A stretch of DNA of 64,000 bases, taken from Manduca sexta. Taxonomy: Eukaryota; Arthropoda; Insecta; Lepidoptera; Sphingidae. Below the pieces are notes generated by a model. It was not told where the DNA came from. It searched no databases and saw only the letters and a program-made list of their open reading frames with translations. Below are positions 47,624-59,269 of this stretch, piece after piece (the first letter of the stretch is position 1; the number at the start of each line of letters is the position of its first letter). Location of the stretch: positions 19,376,589 through 19,440,588 of the forward strand of contig NC_051142.1 in the NCBI RefSeq assembly GCF_014839805.1, in the 5' to 3' direction. A program made the position numbers and the translations under genes.

Positions 47624-50600
47624 ATGGAGTCAATGGAAGACCGCATTAACAAGCTAAGGGAAGAGCGAATAGCGAGGGAAAAGGCGCGGATTGAGAAGGT
47701 AGGAGACAAATTATGTTGTAAATATTCAAGACGTTAAAAATATTTAAATGTTCATAAAGTTTTGTGGTTGGATAGTCTTTCTTGCTACTTTTGTGATACT
47801 GCTTTGGGAGCACGTATTTCCAGTATTACAGAGTAGTGCCAGCTGCCTAGCATAACGCGCAACACTATATATGTTATCTTAACTGGTGTTCCACAGGGGA
47901 GCACCTTAGGACCTCTTCTTTTCCTGTTATATGTAAATAATCTACCTAATGCTACTAATCATAAATGTCTTCTATTTGCAGATGATACAACCTTAATAAT
48001 TAAATGTGTTGATAGAAATAGTTTTGAAACAGACATAAATAATGCAATTTCTGATATAGTTAACTGGTTAAATAAAAATAAATTAATAATAAATATAAAA
48101 AAAAACTAAAGTAATACTATTTAAAAACTATAAAATATGAAATATGAAACAATAGTAGTGGAAAGTGTCGAATCTAACCTTTTCTTGGGAATAAAAATTG
48201 ATCAACACTTAAATTGGAAGGCACACATAGATCATGTTTGTAATAAATTAAATAGATTCGTTTATGCTCTTAAAAGACTTAGAAAAACAGTGTCACAAAA
48301 GGCAGCTCTAACAGCTTACCATGGTTTTGTATCTTCCATCTTGTTGTACGGTCTATCACTATGGGGAAATTCAGTGGACTTAAACAGGGCTTTTAAAGTC
48401 CATAAGAAATGTATTCGAGCTGTCTGTGGAGTGTGGTTCTTAGAAAGCTGCAAACCATTATTTAAAAAACACAAAGTGCTTCCCTTGCCCTGTTTATATA
48501 TAAGGGAAATTTGTATCTTTTTAAGACAGAATCCAAGCTACTTTAAGAGTCATGGGCAAGTGTTAGAAAGAGAGACCAGACATAAAAACCTTATATACTA
48601 TCCCCAATGCAAATCTGTAATGCTCAACAACAACATGTATTGTATGGCAATCAAAATTTATAATAAATTACCATCTGACATAAAAAATACTGATTCCTTG
48701 ACATCATTTAAAACAAAATTAATAAGTGGCTTTTATCAAATTGTTTTTATAGCACTAAGGAATACCTTGAACATAAATAAATTTGTCATTATTTAAGTTT
48801 TACCAATTTAATATATATATAAGAAATATAATGTGAATTACATACTATATAAAAATAAGCAATGTAAAAGTTACTACTTTATTGAGTACACAGTGTAGTA
48901 AGATTGTATTGCACACCGGTACTTATCCCGGTAGAATATATTAAAACATTTTGTTACACCTACATTCAGCAATAAAAAATTTGTATTTGTATTTAAAACT
49001 ATTGATAAATGGACTTTGGAAACAACAATAATAAACATCTTGCTTTAGGAATAAAAAACCCATTGATTCAATATAATTAACTTATTTTCTACCCAACAGT
49101 TACGGGAGCTGAATCTCAAAAAGTACAACAAAATTGAACCACAGTTGAAGAATGCGCCATCAAATACAACAATAAATAAACCAATTAAAAATGACAAATT
49201 TGATCAGCACAAAAAGGCATCTTCCGTGGTAAAAAATAATTTTCATGTCAATGGTACTACTAAAAAACCAATAACAATGCCAATTGTTAAAAAGACTTCA
49301 TCAGCAATAGATGCGAAACCAAAGAATAAATTTGATACTAATCCAAAAATTGATAAATCAATGACTGAAAAACCCAAAAGTGAGGGTAATAAGATTGCAA
49401 ATGCTACAAGCTCTAAAACTGCCTTGAATGACCGAAAAGAGGTAAAATCAGCTAAATTTGAGCCTAAACTTGCCAGGAAAAGCCTTGCTGTTCCTAAAAG
49501 AGCCGTTTCTCAACCTACCACAGTGAGTCGTAAGAGTATGCTACCTAAACCATTGCAGACATCCTCGGAAACAGTGTTTGACCGTCTCTACAAACCGAAA
49601 ATGGTGACTAAGGAGCACCTTGATTCTGTGAAAAAGTTGCAAACTGATCCAAATTATTTGCAAAGGGTTATTAAAAACTCAGGACTAATTTTAAATAAAA
49701 GGCACACTTTATTTGAAACAAAACAAAAGCCAAATGTACCAGTACGTAGGTCGATATCAGCAGTGCATTTCAAACGAATAAGCAAGAATGAGATCCAAAA
49801 CTGCATCCATAAATGGTCATCTATTGGTGATAAAATGAATAATGTTCACTTAAAAGACATTAATGAAGATGAAAATATAAAAGAGGACAAGGTTGTCTCT
49901 GCAGTTAAATCTGAAAGGAAGCGAGTGACTTTCATGACACCAGTGCCGCAGAATTTCAACACTCCACGCCCAGAAGAGCTTCAAGCAAGGCTTAAAAACT
50001 GGCTCTACAAGCGTGGAAAGTCGCTGGACTCATACCATCATTTACAGTGCTTCGGTATTAATCACCTAGTGCCTAGGGATTTGAAGCTTGACTTTGAGGC
50101 TATTAAATATGATGATGATGAAAATAAGGAGAATATTGCACTGGAATCAGACAGTGATGATGATTCAGTGAGCGAGATGCATGGGAAAGAGAGTGTTGTT
50201 GGTATGTGGAGAAGGGCCAGCAATATAAGTGAGAGTGTAGACCTGAATGAAACAACGGACACAATGGTGACTACTGAAGAGCCAGATAATGTTGATGATG
50301 TGGTTGTCGGTGCTTTGAATGATCTCACCGAGTTATTGAAGGAGGCAAGTTTAAATTTCCTTTATGATAAAAAAATACTATAAGAAATGGCAACTATGTT
50401 TTTTGTACTATAATTATACTTTCAATCGACTTCATTTAGATTTCATTAATTTAAATGGTGATTCAAAACATTGTTGCAAAAGTATGTAACCTATATTTTT
50501 GTTAAAATGGTCGGTGGACTTAGGTCCCTATCAGTAACCATTTTTATACATTCAAGATGAGCAAACTGGAGTTTTATTTATGAAAAACTTGGCTAGGTCA

Positions 50601-52529
50601 CGCTTGTTGTATTTGTCAAATAAAATTTAGTCAAATATTAATAAATTATTATTTTCTTCAGGGCTTCGAATGGGAACAATGCGCGCGCTGGCTCCGCGCT
50701 ATCCGAGAGCGTTTCCCAGCTGCCAGTAATACAGCCGCGTACTGGGAGTGCCGCGCCGCGCTAGAGGAAACCCGTGGCGATTTGCCTGCGTCCGTGCAAT
50801 GTTGGGAGGAAGCAATCGCCAAGGGTACAGAGGTAAAACCATTCAATAATAACAAAGTATTACAAGCCAAGATCTATGTAGCGAACTAAGATATAAGTCC
50901 AGTTAAAAAAAAGTCCACTTGGAGATCTGATAGATATACTTCTAAAACCATATTCTCTTTGCAGCATTCAGTAGTCGAGGCGAATCTGGACCAGTTACTG
51001 GACAAGTTCATGCAATTAAAGATAAGTCCGAACAGTGGCAAGCGGCGACAAGCCGACCCAAAGATGGTGGACGTCAAAAACGTTTTCAAAAGTACCATCA
51101 TACGGTTCGCAGTACAGCAGGCTAAATTGTAAGTATTTTTGCAGAGTTTTGACCAAGTCAATTGCAAGCATTCACTACATGTTATATGAGGAACTAACTT
51201 AATGATTGTACTGCTATATTCTGAGGAATGGGGATTGAGTGTAGGGGAAGACTTTTTTTTTTAGACCCCCGGAAATATTAGTTACTGTGAGTTATAACAG
51301 AAACATGGCACTACATAAGTTTTCGTAACACTGCTTGTTGAAATGACAGTTTTAAAAGATATAATTTGTGTGTGCAACATTACTGTCCTAATGACCAATT
51401 CATATAATATTGTGAAAATAAGCACCTAGAATGGCAAAGAAAAACATTGGAATTGTCTAGGGTATGTGAAGTCTACCAATCCACACTGGGCCAGCGTGGT
51501 GGACTAAGGCCTAATCCCTCTTAGTAGTAGAGGAGGCCCGTGCCCAACAGTGGGACAGTATATAATACAGGGCTGATATTATTATATTATATTATAACCA
51601 CAAATAAAAATGCAATTGATAGGTAACTATTACTTACACAGGAAAACTTAGGTCCTGCCAATGTTCTTAAATAATTATTTTATTTTTATCTCACATTTTA
51701 TATAGTCCCATTTAAACATTAGGTATTGCTTTTTAATTTTGTTAGAAAACAATATTCATGTTGAACTGGTGATGTATCTATTTTTCAAAATAATTGCCTA
51801 TGCCATCCATTTCTTCGTATTTATTATTACTTATTAAATATATTTGTTTCCGACTAAGGTAAAACAAGTATTGTTATTGAGTTACAAAGAGGAATATTGA
51901 CATCAGTTTTGTGGCGAAAGTAAATCATGTGAGTTATTTTAATACGAAATGGTAGTTTAGTGATGTATTAAAATATAGAATATTCTCAGGAATGTATAAA
52001 TGATATTTTCTTCAATATATTTTGTATCAAATCGGTAGCGACTAACTCACTCACACAAGATATTAAAATCCGCCACAGTGACCAACGTAAATATGTCGTG
52101 TTCCGTGATCAGTCTGTGTATGTATATCCAGTTAAAACAGGATGGCATAATTGTGTCAACTGGTGAGGGGTAATCGTTTCATGTCCGTCTACATTCTATC
52201 TGGACTCCACTGTGCCTATAATCACTGGCATCACTTTGACCATGCCAGTAATTAAAAAACTGCAGTTTAAAGAAAGAAAATAAGGTAGAAAATTTAAGCC
52301 TATTTCTGTGCTGATGGTTAATTATAAATCGATTTTTATACACAATTTTTCTTCCAGACGCCAATCCAACGGCAGTCCTCGCTTCACGGCTACCCCTGTG
52401 CGTCGCAGCGGTCGGCTCAGCACCCACCCCACGCCGCTCCGCCTGTGCTCAAGTGTTAAACAGCTGCGAGAAACGTACGGTGCGGGGGTCGCGTTCGTGC
52501 CAAACGACACGCTGTGTGGCACGCCTTAG
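47624..52529 (+). CDS. CKAP2-like microtubule/spindle-associated protein, five exons
   Basis: Spliced model: 47624-47698, 49100-50344, 50662-50832, 50965-51128 and 52358-52529, 608 residues; all joins preserve frame (phases 0, 0, 0, 2). Exon 1 is a charged helix (RLREE-type, rich in Glu/Arg/Lys). Exon 2 is Lys/Ser/Pro-rich and probably disordered, with TP sites (RVTFMTPVPQ) that could be Cdk targets. The C-terminal third resembles the CKAP2 C-terminal domain: TELLKE then GFEWEQC, AYWECRAALEE followed by a WEEAI segment, then TPVRRSGRLS and a last VKQL...LC block as in vertebrate CKAP2 and CKAP2L. Those proteins bind microtubules and the mitotic spindle; that role here is inference. The donor after exon 2 is GAG|GCAAGT, a GC-AG intron; the nearest GT donor would break the frame. 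Two overlapping AATAAA signals lie at 52561-52571. Intron 1 contains a LINE fragment. Family assignment is from memory and not verified by search. Confidence 0.75.
47765..48996 (+). mobile_element. Decayed Jockey-like LINE fragment (RT C-terminal part) in intron 1 of the CKAP2-like gene
   Basis: Translation shows reverse transcriptase motifs in order: TGVPQGSTLGPLLF near 47880, then FADDT near 47970 (the YADD-type catalytic box), then after a frameshift in an A-run near 48100 and an in-frame TGA, a 219-codon open stretch (48137-48796) with FLGIKID, HLNWKAHI and LLYGLSLWG, typical of the thumb and C-terminal region of Jockey-clade non-LTR elements. The 3' end carries TTTGTATTTGTA repeats at 48979-48993 as a tail. 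There is no 5' end, ORF1 or endonuclease, so it is 5'-truncated and inactive. It sits in the same orientation as the host gene, within an intron. Confidence 0.85.
51465..51600 (+). repeat. Lepidopteran LINE-3'-end-like repeat in last intron of the CKAP2-like gene
   Basis: GTCTACCAATCCACACTGGG, CCAGCGTGGTGGACTAAGGC, AGTAGAGGAGGCCCGTGCCC, then CAGGGCTGATATTA with a (TATTA)n tail. I recognise this as a very common moth and butterfly repeat. A diverged reverse copy lies at 3272-3395. Confidence 0.75.
52063..52253 (-). repeat. Repeat family R1 copy in last intron of the CKAP2-like gene
   Basis: Reverse-oriented and diverged: AAATCCGCCACAGTGACC, TCGTGTTCCGTGATCAGTC, GGATGGCATAATTGTGTCAAC and GGCATCACTTTGACC identify it. 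Confidence 0.65.
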
Positions 52530-52560
52530 GTGTTTGTCACAAAAAACTGTTGGTAATATA

Positions 52561-52571
52561 AATAAAATAAA
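52561..52571 (+). promoter_or_regulatory. Polyadenylation signals of the CKAP2-like gene
   Basis: Two overlapping AATAAA hexamers begin 32 and 37 bases after the stop codon at 52527-52529. Confidence 0.7.
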
Positions 52572-52619
52572 CTTCAGACACTAAGAATCCAATTAAAATA
52601 AAAATTTGTGACCTTTATT

Positions 52620-54700
52620 ATAAGTACCTAGTAATATTTTAACTAAAACAGTCTCACCCTGAATCGAGGGTATGATTATACTTCTTTAGAGGGCCACTTG
52701 GGTTAAAGCATTACTAGTTATAACAAAGGTAAAAGACGAACACATTTTTAGTTTTACTTAGAGGCTCTTTGTGTTATGGTTATACTATAGCAAGCGATAC
52801 TTTATCTATGTGTGAATGTAGTGTGCTGGTTGTGCTATGTTCTTTTGTGAATGGTTATTATACTAGGTATGACTCTTATGAGAGAATGTGTCTGCTTTGT
52901 TAACTTCCACTCATCAGATAATATGAGACTTAACATCGATTGTCTCAGGAGGACGAGAGCATATAAATAACATGCAGAACTTTGAAGAATCAAAGGGTGA
53001 ATTATTCCTTCATGTTTAGTGATCCATAATTTTCGACGACGTTCAGCCAGTTTTCCCAATCTTAATCCGATTCCGAGAATGAACCAACCAAATAACTCCT
53101 TTGAATGCCTGTCAAAAAAACTGTTCTGATTGATCCGTTTTTGAGATAGATCGAAAAAAGCGATTGAGATCGTTTATTAAAAATGGCGGTTTGCGACTGC
53201 ACGATGGATCGACGACTTGAATGGTGGCGGGTAGCGGATGATGAGGGCTGCTCGAGATCTGCATGTTTGCTGGTCATACCAGTGGACGGTGATAGACTGA
53301 TTAATACAGACTAGCTGGAATCGTATTGTTATTGTAATGTAGGCCGTTTGCACTTCAAAGTTTTGGATTGCGTTACTACTAATTGGACGGTGGCGCTAGT
53401 GAAACCATGCGAGCGAGTTGTTAGTTGTATCTGATGTAGATAGTATGTATGTAAATAATTTTAATTTTATGATTATGTGACAATTTTATTTTTTATTTTG
53501 TGACTGCTTACACTATTTTTGGATAGAATTTGCGGATAGTGTAAATAAATATTACTCAGTGTGGAATGTGTCAGTGTCTAATACATAAAATTATAGAAGT
53601 TAAGCTATCTGCCAGTTCTATCGAGAAATACAGTACTTTTATTCCAATTAATTTCTGATATGCTTATGATTTACAATTTACCAATATGTGTATAGTCCGT
53701 GGGCCTGTTCAGTATCGAATAATAACAAAAGGACATGTAATGAATTAGGATATTATTACTAAACATGTTCCCTCTGTGATATTCTATTCCCGTCACCTGG
53801 GAACATTGATATGTACTATGTTCACTTTGATTCTTTTACATTCTTGTTTTGTCTTTATTTTTCATTTGACCAAGTTATCTCAAAATGTACAAACTACTTT
53901 GAAACATTTTTGGATTGTTATTAACTTGATCATTCTATGTATTACAAGAAAGGAGTGTATAGATTCACAAATTTTTGTGTCAGCTATAAATAGTATCAAT
54001 ATCCTCTTGGCGTGTTTTGCTGAACAGTAATCATATTCTGAGTAATTGATTGTTATATAATATTTAACTTATTTTTGGGATATTTGTGGGTACATTTTGC
54101 CATAACTGGGTCCAATTTTACTCTATACAAAATACAAAATATTTCCATGTATCGAGATTTGACAAAGCATTTCTCAAGGAAGTATGACTTAGAAACTTAG
54201 GACTAGTGTTACTTTATTTCAGAACTGATTTACATGTTAATTTCTAGTGAAATGTGCACGTAGTATCTATCGCTTTGAGCCAATCCTAAAATATGAGGTT
54301 GGTAATGTATGTTTTAATTTGGAGTTTGACTCAGGCTATATATTTTCTGTAAAATATTGATAAATAATGTTAATATATTAATAAAGTATGTACATTTATT
54401 TTTGTTTCATTTCAATACCTGTAATCTAAACCTACGTTTGACTTTTTGCTCGAGTTGTTTGAGTTGAATTATTTTCAATACATTAGACATAAAATGCAAA
54501 TTCAAAATCCGTTCAAATAGAAAGAGTAATTTAAAATTTACCAGGAACGACAGTGCCATCTAATTATTTTGTGGGGAACTATACTGTCTACCAATTTTAT
54601 ACAGAACGTGAATGAAAGCACAAAATCTCAGACAAAACTTACAAGCCACAGTGTGCTATAAAATCCTGTCACAGACTTATAAGAGGTATTCTTTGTATGT
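52620..54700. other. Gene-poor interval with a weak coding-like relic
   Basis: On the minus strand 53277-53062 gives a 71-codon frame ending FSESD, stop, then continuing in the same frame as DWENWLNVVENYGSLNMKE. It may be a decayed coding piece, but no family is recognised. The rest is AT-rich. Confidence 0.3.
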
Positions 54701-54738
54701 TTATGGTTCCGTCTGATATTATTGATAGGGAGTGTGGA

Positions 54739-54984
54739 ATCTCAGGAACTACCGGTTTCAACTGAAAAATTCGTTTTGTGTTGGATAGCCCTTTATTTGT
54801 GGACCGCTATAAGCTATATATCATCACGCTATGACCAATAGGAGCGGAGCAGTAATGGCTAATCTCAGGAACTACCGGTTTGAACTGAAAAAATCTTTTT
54901 GTGTTGGATAGCCCTTTGTTCCTGGAGTGCTATAGGCTATATATCATCATGCTATAACCAATAGGAGCGGAGCAGTAATGAAAC
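54739..54984. repeat. Tandem duplication, 123-base period, two copies
   Basis: ATCTCAGGAACTACCGGTTT to GGAGCGGAGCAGTAATG occurs at 54739-54857 and again at 54862-54980 with about 10% differences. It is directly repeated and non-coding. Confidence 0.85.
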
Positions 54985-55096
54985 ATGTTACAAAAACGGG
55001 GAAAATTATGAGTTTTGAGAGCTTCCGTTGCCTGCGCTGCGTAAACGGAAAGTTATGCAACAATGATGTATGACGGGATTGTTTCACTTAAAAAGT

Positions 55097-55307
55097 TCTA
55101 AATAATATAACAAAAGTCCCCCGCTGCATCTGTCTGCCTTAACGTGTTAAACTCAAAAACTACCTAACGTATTAAGATGAAATTTGGTATGGAGACAGTT
55201 TGAGACCCTGGGAAGAACATAGGCTCCCGGGAAACTACTATTTTTATAACGGAAAACTTTAGCCTGAAAAACTTTATAACGCGGGCGGAGCCGCGAGCAA
55301 AAGCTAG
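55097..55307 (+). mobile_element. Non-autonomous Helitron (Lep1-like)
   Basis: Starts TCTAAATAATATAACAAAAG and ends CGCGGGCGGAGCCGCG-AGCAAAAGCTAG followed by T; the strong 5-base GC hairpin sits 11 bases before the end. Interior matches the copies at 20034 and 28328. Confidence 0.75.
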
Positions 55308-55309
55308 TA

Positions 55310-56680
55310 TATTATAATTCTCTTTGCACGTTACGCCACTGGGATAAGAGTAAGAGCAACAATATTAGAAAACTATAATATTTGAATTTAGAATTTATGG
55401 CGAGCTTTCGTATAACTATGCAAATTAAAAATTGTTGATTTAGCGCCATCTATGAAATAAATTTAATAACCTAGAAGAAATATATCAGTCATTGGAATCT
55501 CAGCTTGCAATATAATTTTTTCGGTTCAATAATTGTATACAAATAAATATTAAATTTGTGTTGGTATAACTATGTCTATCGCTGAGGTCTATCGTCATAT
55601 TTTGTGTGTCACTTTTATACCACAGCATTCACCATTCTATCGTACATTCATTCATTACCATGTGACCATGATGAAATCGTTCATTCGCGCATTCACGTCG
55701 CGACTGTCAGAGATGACAGTTTAGTGGGACATTTTCGAATAATTGGCCTTTGTATTTCGTGGAAACAACTTTTTTTTTTTCAAAGAAAGCGAAAGTTCGT
55801 AACAAATTATTGAGTTTGTTCCCGTAATTTTTGGTGTATTGTTTGTGTATCATAAAGTGTTAATAGAAGATTTTTTAACAGCTGTTTGTGAGGTAAATAC
55901 TAGTTTTAAGTTTTATACACAACATTAAAAAGAATATTCTTTGTATTAGGTAGTCGAGCATGACTTGGTTCCGATCGAAAAAAAACGAAGGTCATCATGT
56001 CTAGCTTTAAATAAATCCCAAGAATAGTTGAAAGTTCATAATGTTTTCATAAATGACTATCCATGAAACACATTTGCAAATTGTTTTTTACCATTTACAG
56101 TAATAGCTTGATACAAAGATGTAGACCTTGCTTCGTGTACGGTGTAAAAATATATTTAAAGATTTTTTAGTACTTATCCACTTATTTCATAATAATTGTA
56201 AACATAATGACACATTGTTCATGAAACGAAGGTATTATTAGAAGAAAATTGCCTAAGTATTGTGTACCTACCACTGGCCACCTGTTTTAATAAAAAGTTG
56301 TCCAAAGAAGATGTAAGTATAGGAACATAATGCGGTCGCCGATCGTAAACTGGATAATAAATTTGTAACTTAACATTAAAATACTAAATAGGAAAATAAT
56401 AAGAGGGTTTCAACGTATTTAAAATTCTTGTCAATATTAACCTAAAACAAGCAATAATCAAATTCGTTAAAAGTATTGTGAATTCATTAAACCAGATAAA
56501 AAGTTCTTGTAGGAACGACGCGTGAGGCGGCATTGACCCGACATTACGTAAAAAAAACTTGATTTCGTTATAAAATAGGTATAACAAGAATGAAATTTAG
56601 ATATAAAACGCGATGTAATGATTACCTCATTTTTTTTAAATCTTTTGTATAGCTAAATTTAAACTAGCAAATCCTCGCAG
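55310..56680. other. Gene-free interval
   Basis: AT-rich with a T10 run near 55771. The 69-codon frame at 55604 resembles nothing known. No element recognised. Confidence 0.45.
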
Positions 56681-56721
56681 AAATATATTGCGCAAGAGCT
56701 GACTACTAACTTCCTGCAATA

Positions 56722-56785
56722 ATATATTGCGCGAGAATTTACAGATGCGTTAATCTTTCGGCAATTTTTCAATTAAATATTGTTT
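56722..56785 (+). repeat. Direct repeat flanking a Helitron, left copy
   Basis: AATATATTGCGCGAGAATTT-ACAGATGCGTTAAT-TTTCGGCAATTTTTCAATTA recurs at 57119-57177, on the far side of the Helitron at 56802-57101. A partial extra copy (AATATATTGCGCAAGAG) starts at 56682. Confidence 0.7.
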
Positions 56786-56801
56786 ATTTATTTATTTATT
56801 A

Positions 56802-57101
56802 TCACTACATAGTATAAAACAAAGTCGCTTTCTCTGTCCCTATGTCCCTTTGTATGCTTAAATCTTTAAAACTACGCAACGGATTTTGATGCGGTTTTTT
56901 TTAAATAGATAGTGATTCAAGAGGAAGGTTTATATGTATAATAACATCCATTAAATAGTGCAGAAATACTGTTATTTTGTTATGTTATACCCGTGCGAAG
57001 CCAGAGCGGGCCGCTATGTTTTTATATACAACGTTCACAGTTTTTCTATAGTGTATTTAGTATCAGCATTGCACCCGTGCGAAGCCGGGGTGGGTCGCTA
57101 G
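56802..57101 (+). mobile_element. Non-autonomous Helitron, second family, about 300 bases
   Basis: Starts TCACTACATAGTATAAAACA after A and ends GTGCGAAGCCGGGGTGGGTCGCTAG before T. The interior TCTGTCCCTATGTCCC, ACGCAACGGATTTTGATGCG and AATAACATCCATTAAATAG is a family I recognise from many lepidopteran genomes. An earlier decayed end (CCGTGCGAAGCCAGAGCGGG) inside suggests a nested or duplicated terminus. Confidence 0.75.
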
Positions 57102-57118
57102 TAACAAATAAATAAACA

Positions 57119-57180
57119 TAATATATTGCGCGAGAATTTACAGATACGTAATTATTTCGGCAATATTTCAATTATTGTAT
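57119..57180 (+). repeat. Direct repeat flanking a Helitron, right copy
   Basis: Partner of 56722-56785, sharing AATATATTGCGCGAGAATTT and TTTCGGCAAT.TTTCAATTA with a few substitutions. Confidence 0.7.
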
Positions 57181-57199
57181 ACACATGCGACTCTCCGCA

Positions 57200-59040
57200 A
57201 GTTTTGCAAACTTTATTTGCACAAGCAAGTTTGTGATTGTTTACAAGGCAAAGATCGCTTGCGGAAGTCAACTTTTACAAGCATATAATATATAATCTAA
57301 ACTTTGCTTTAGAGATATTTTCATTTTCCTTATGAAATTTTAATATCGGATGTCGTATATTTTGCAAGTTTATTCCGGTATTTGATTACGGAAAGATAAC
57401 TAAGATAATAAATGAAGCAATCGTGGACAATTGTTAGGCAATAGCCCCACAATGTCGTAAAATGTTATTTTCCAAATATATTTATCAATAATTTCATAGT
57501 AATTTTAGTTTGTAGTGTAAGCATATTGTTATTTGCTGTTCTGCGTGGGAGGAAGCAGGGAACTTATTTTATTGTAAGGGTTAGGTTTGATGCTTTCTAA
57601 GCTCCATGTTGACAAGCGAGGAAGATAGCTTTATTTTTTTTACCATAGACACTACATATTATAATAGTTGACATTTGGTACTTATACAGATTATATTTCA
57701 TTATATGAACCGAACTTGTGAGATAGAATCATGGCCTACTGGATTGGCGGGAAACGGCAACGAAGTGCCAACATTATTTTAGGCTCTTATAATCATCGTT
57801 ATAGCTGGTGATGCAAGAAATTCTATCCGTTCTAATCTTCATTCCTTTTTTTATTATAAGATGGCAAAGGCACTATGAGGCACCATTCCTCTCATGTAGT
57901 TAGGAAGTCTTTCGGGCGCCGCCAAGATAACTTTTAGGGAGGTGCATCTGCATCTACACACTATAAGTACTCCTGCCTACATAATATCATATATTTATTA
58001 TTTTTTCAAATAAAAATCGCGTGGTTATTTGTATATGCTAAACAATAATAAAACCTATATGGTCAACAGTTCCCATTATCATTCAGTATTTTTTTTGTGA
58101 TTTGTTCTGGACAGGGAGTACATGTGCAACCTCTTGCACACCCCTCTCGGACCCATGGTGGTCATCATTTAACATTAGCTGAATCATTTTTTACACTTGC
58201 CTGACGTGGAGACAGTAACAATTACAACACCATTCAGTCTGAATTACATATAGAGCTTATTCTGAGATATCATATGCTATATTGTAATGTTTGTACAATA
58301 CCACGTGGCATAACTGGTTATTACTGGCTATATTGCTCGACGGCGTTAAGACATTGCGGTTGAACTTACCCGACCAAACTTTCGTATGCGAGAGTCTTGA
58401 TATCTGGCATTAACGCTTCTTACCTATTTATTTATTCATATACTTAAAAAAAGGAGGAGGTTCTCAATTCGACTGTTTTTTTTTGTGTAAGTATTTGTGA
58501 TTTATTTACACTTTGTACACATATACAGGCGGATTTAATGCCATGGGCATTCTCTCCCAGTCGACCTTAAAGTGGTGTAGACGGATTCGGGTGCATAACG
58601 TTAGCTATACGATAAACTGCCCTCTCAAGTTTTATTCAGAAATTATTTTCATAAAACACGCTTAGATTTATATCAGGAAAATAATTAACAAACAACAATG
58701 GAGGCCGATCAGTTTCCTGAACCGACCTAATTCATGACTCATATCTTGCACAATATTTGTGTCATCCCGTTATGATTACTACGTACAGTACTCGGCGGCA
58801 AATTTTACACATCGACTTATCGAGTGAAATAATCAGCATCAGATATCGGACATTGATTTTAGAAACATAATCTGTTTGTTTTCGCCTTGGAGTGACTGAA
58901 CCACTGAAATATGTGATTGTTTTATCCCAAACCGATCTTCTTTCTGTAGCTCGATGTGTATTATTTACTGCCGGGTACTATATAAACCATATTCGGAAAG
59001 GAAACATTGTAAAGATTTATTTTATGCGAGGATGCCAGTG
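57200..59040. other. Gene-free interval
   Basis: No gene found. 58525-58620 (ATACAGGCGGATTTAATGCC) looks like a short dispersed repeat but I found no second copy in this window. Confidence 0.4.
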
Positions 59041-59060
59041 CCCCCACTGTACCTCGTTAT

Positions 59061-59260
59061 AAGTGGAGTGGAGTTCAATAGAATGTCGTTTTACAAGTCA
59101 CGATTACCCTGAACAGTTGACATAATTATGCCGGCCTGTTGTAACCGGATAGATACAGGCTAATCCCGGAACGCGACGCATTCACATAGGCCACTATGGC
59201 GGATTTTAACACCTTGTGTAAGGTGGTCGTTATCCAGGCGGACATAAAATATATCCTACC
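59061..59260 (+). repeat. Repeat family R1 copy
   Basis: Starts AAGTGGAGTGGAGTTCAATAG and ends GGACATAAAATATATCCTACC, with the TTATGCCGGCCTGTTG core intact. Confidence 0.75.
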
Positions 59261-59269
59261 GACAGCAAA

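Noticed and set aside
50348..50383. Reading through exon 2 of the CKAP2-like gene to the stop at 50383
   Set aside because: It would end the protein just before a downstream block that clearly continues the family domain; the GC donor at 50345 restores it in phase.
53062..53277. 71-codon minus-strand frame with continuation after a stop
   Set aside because: Only a vague coding impression (DWENW after the stop); no family or splice support, so not called as a gene.
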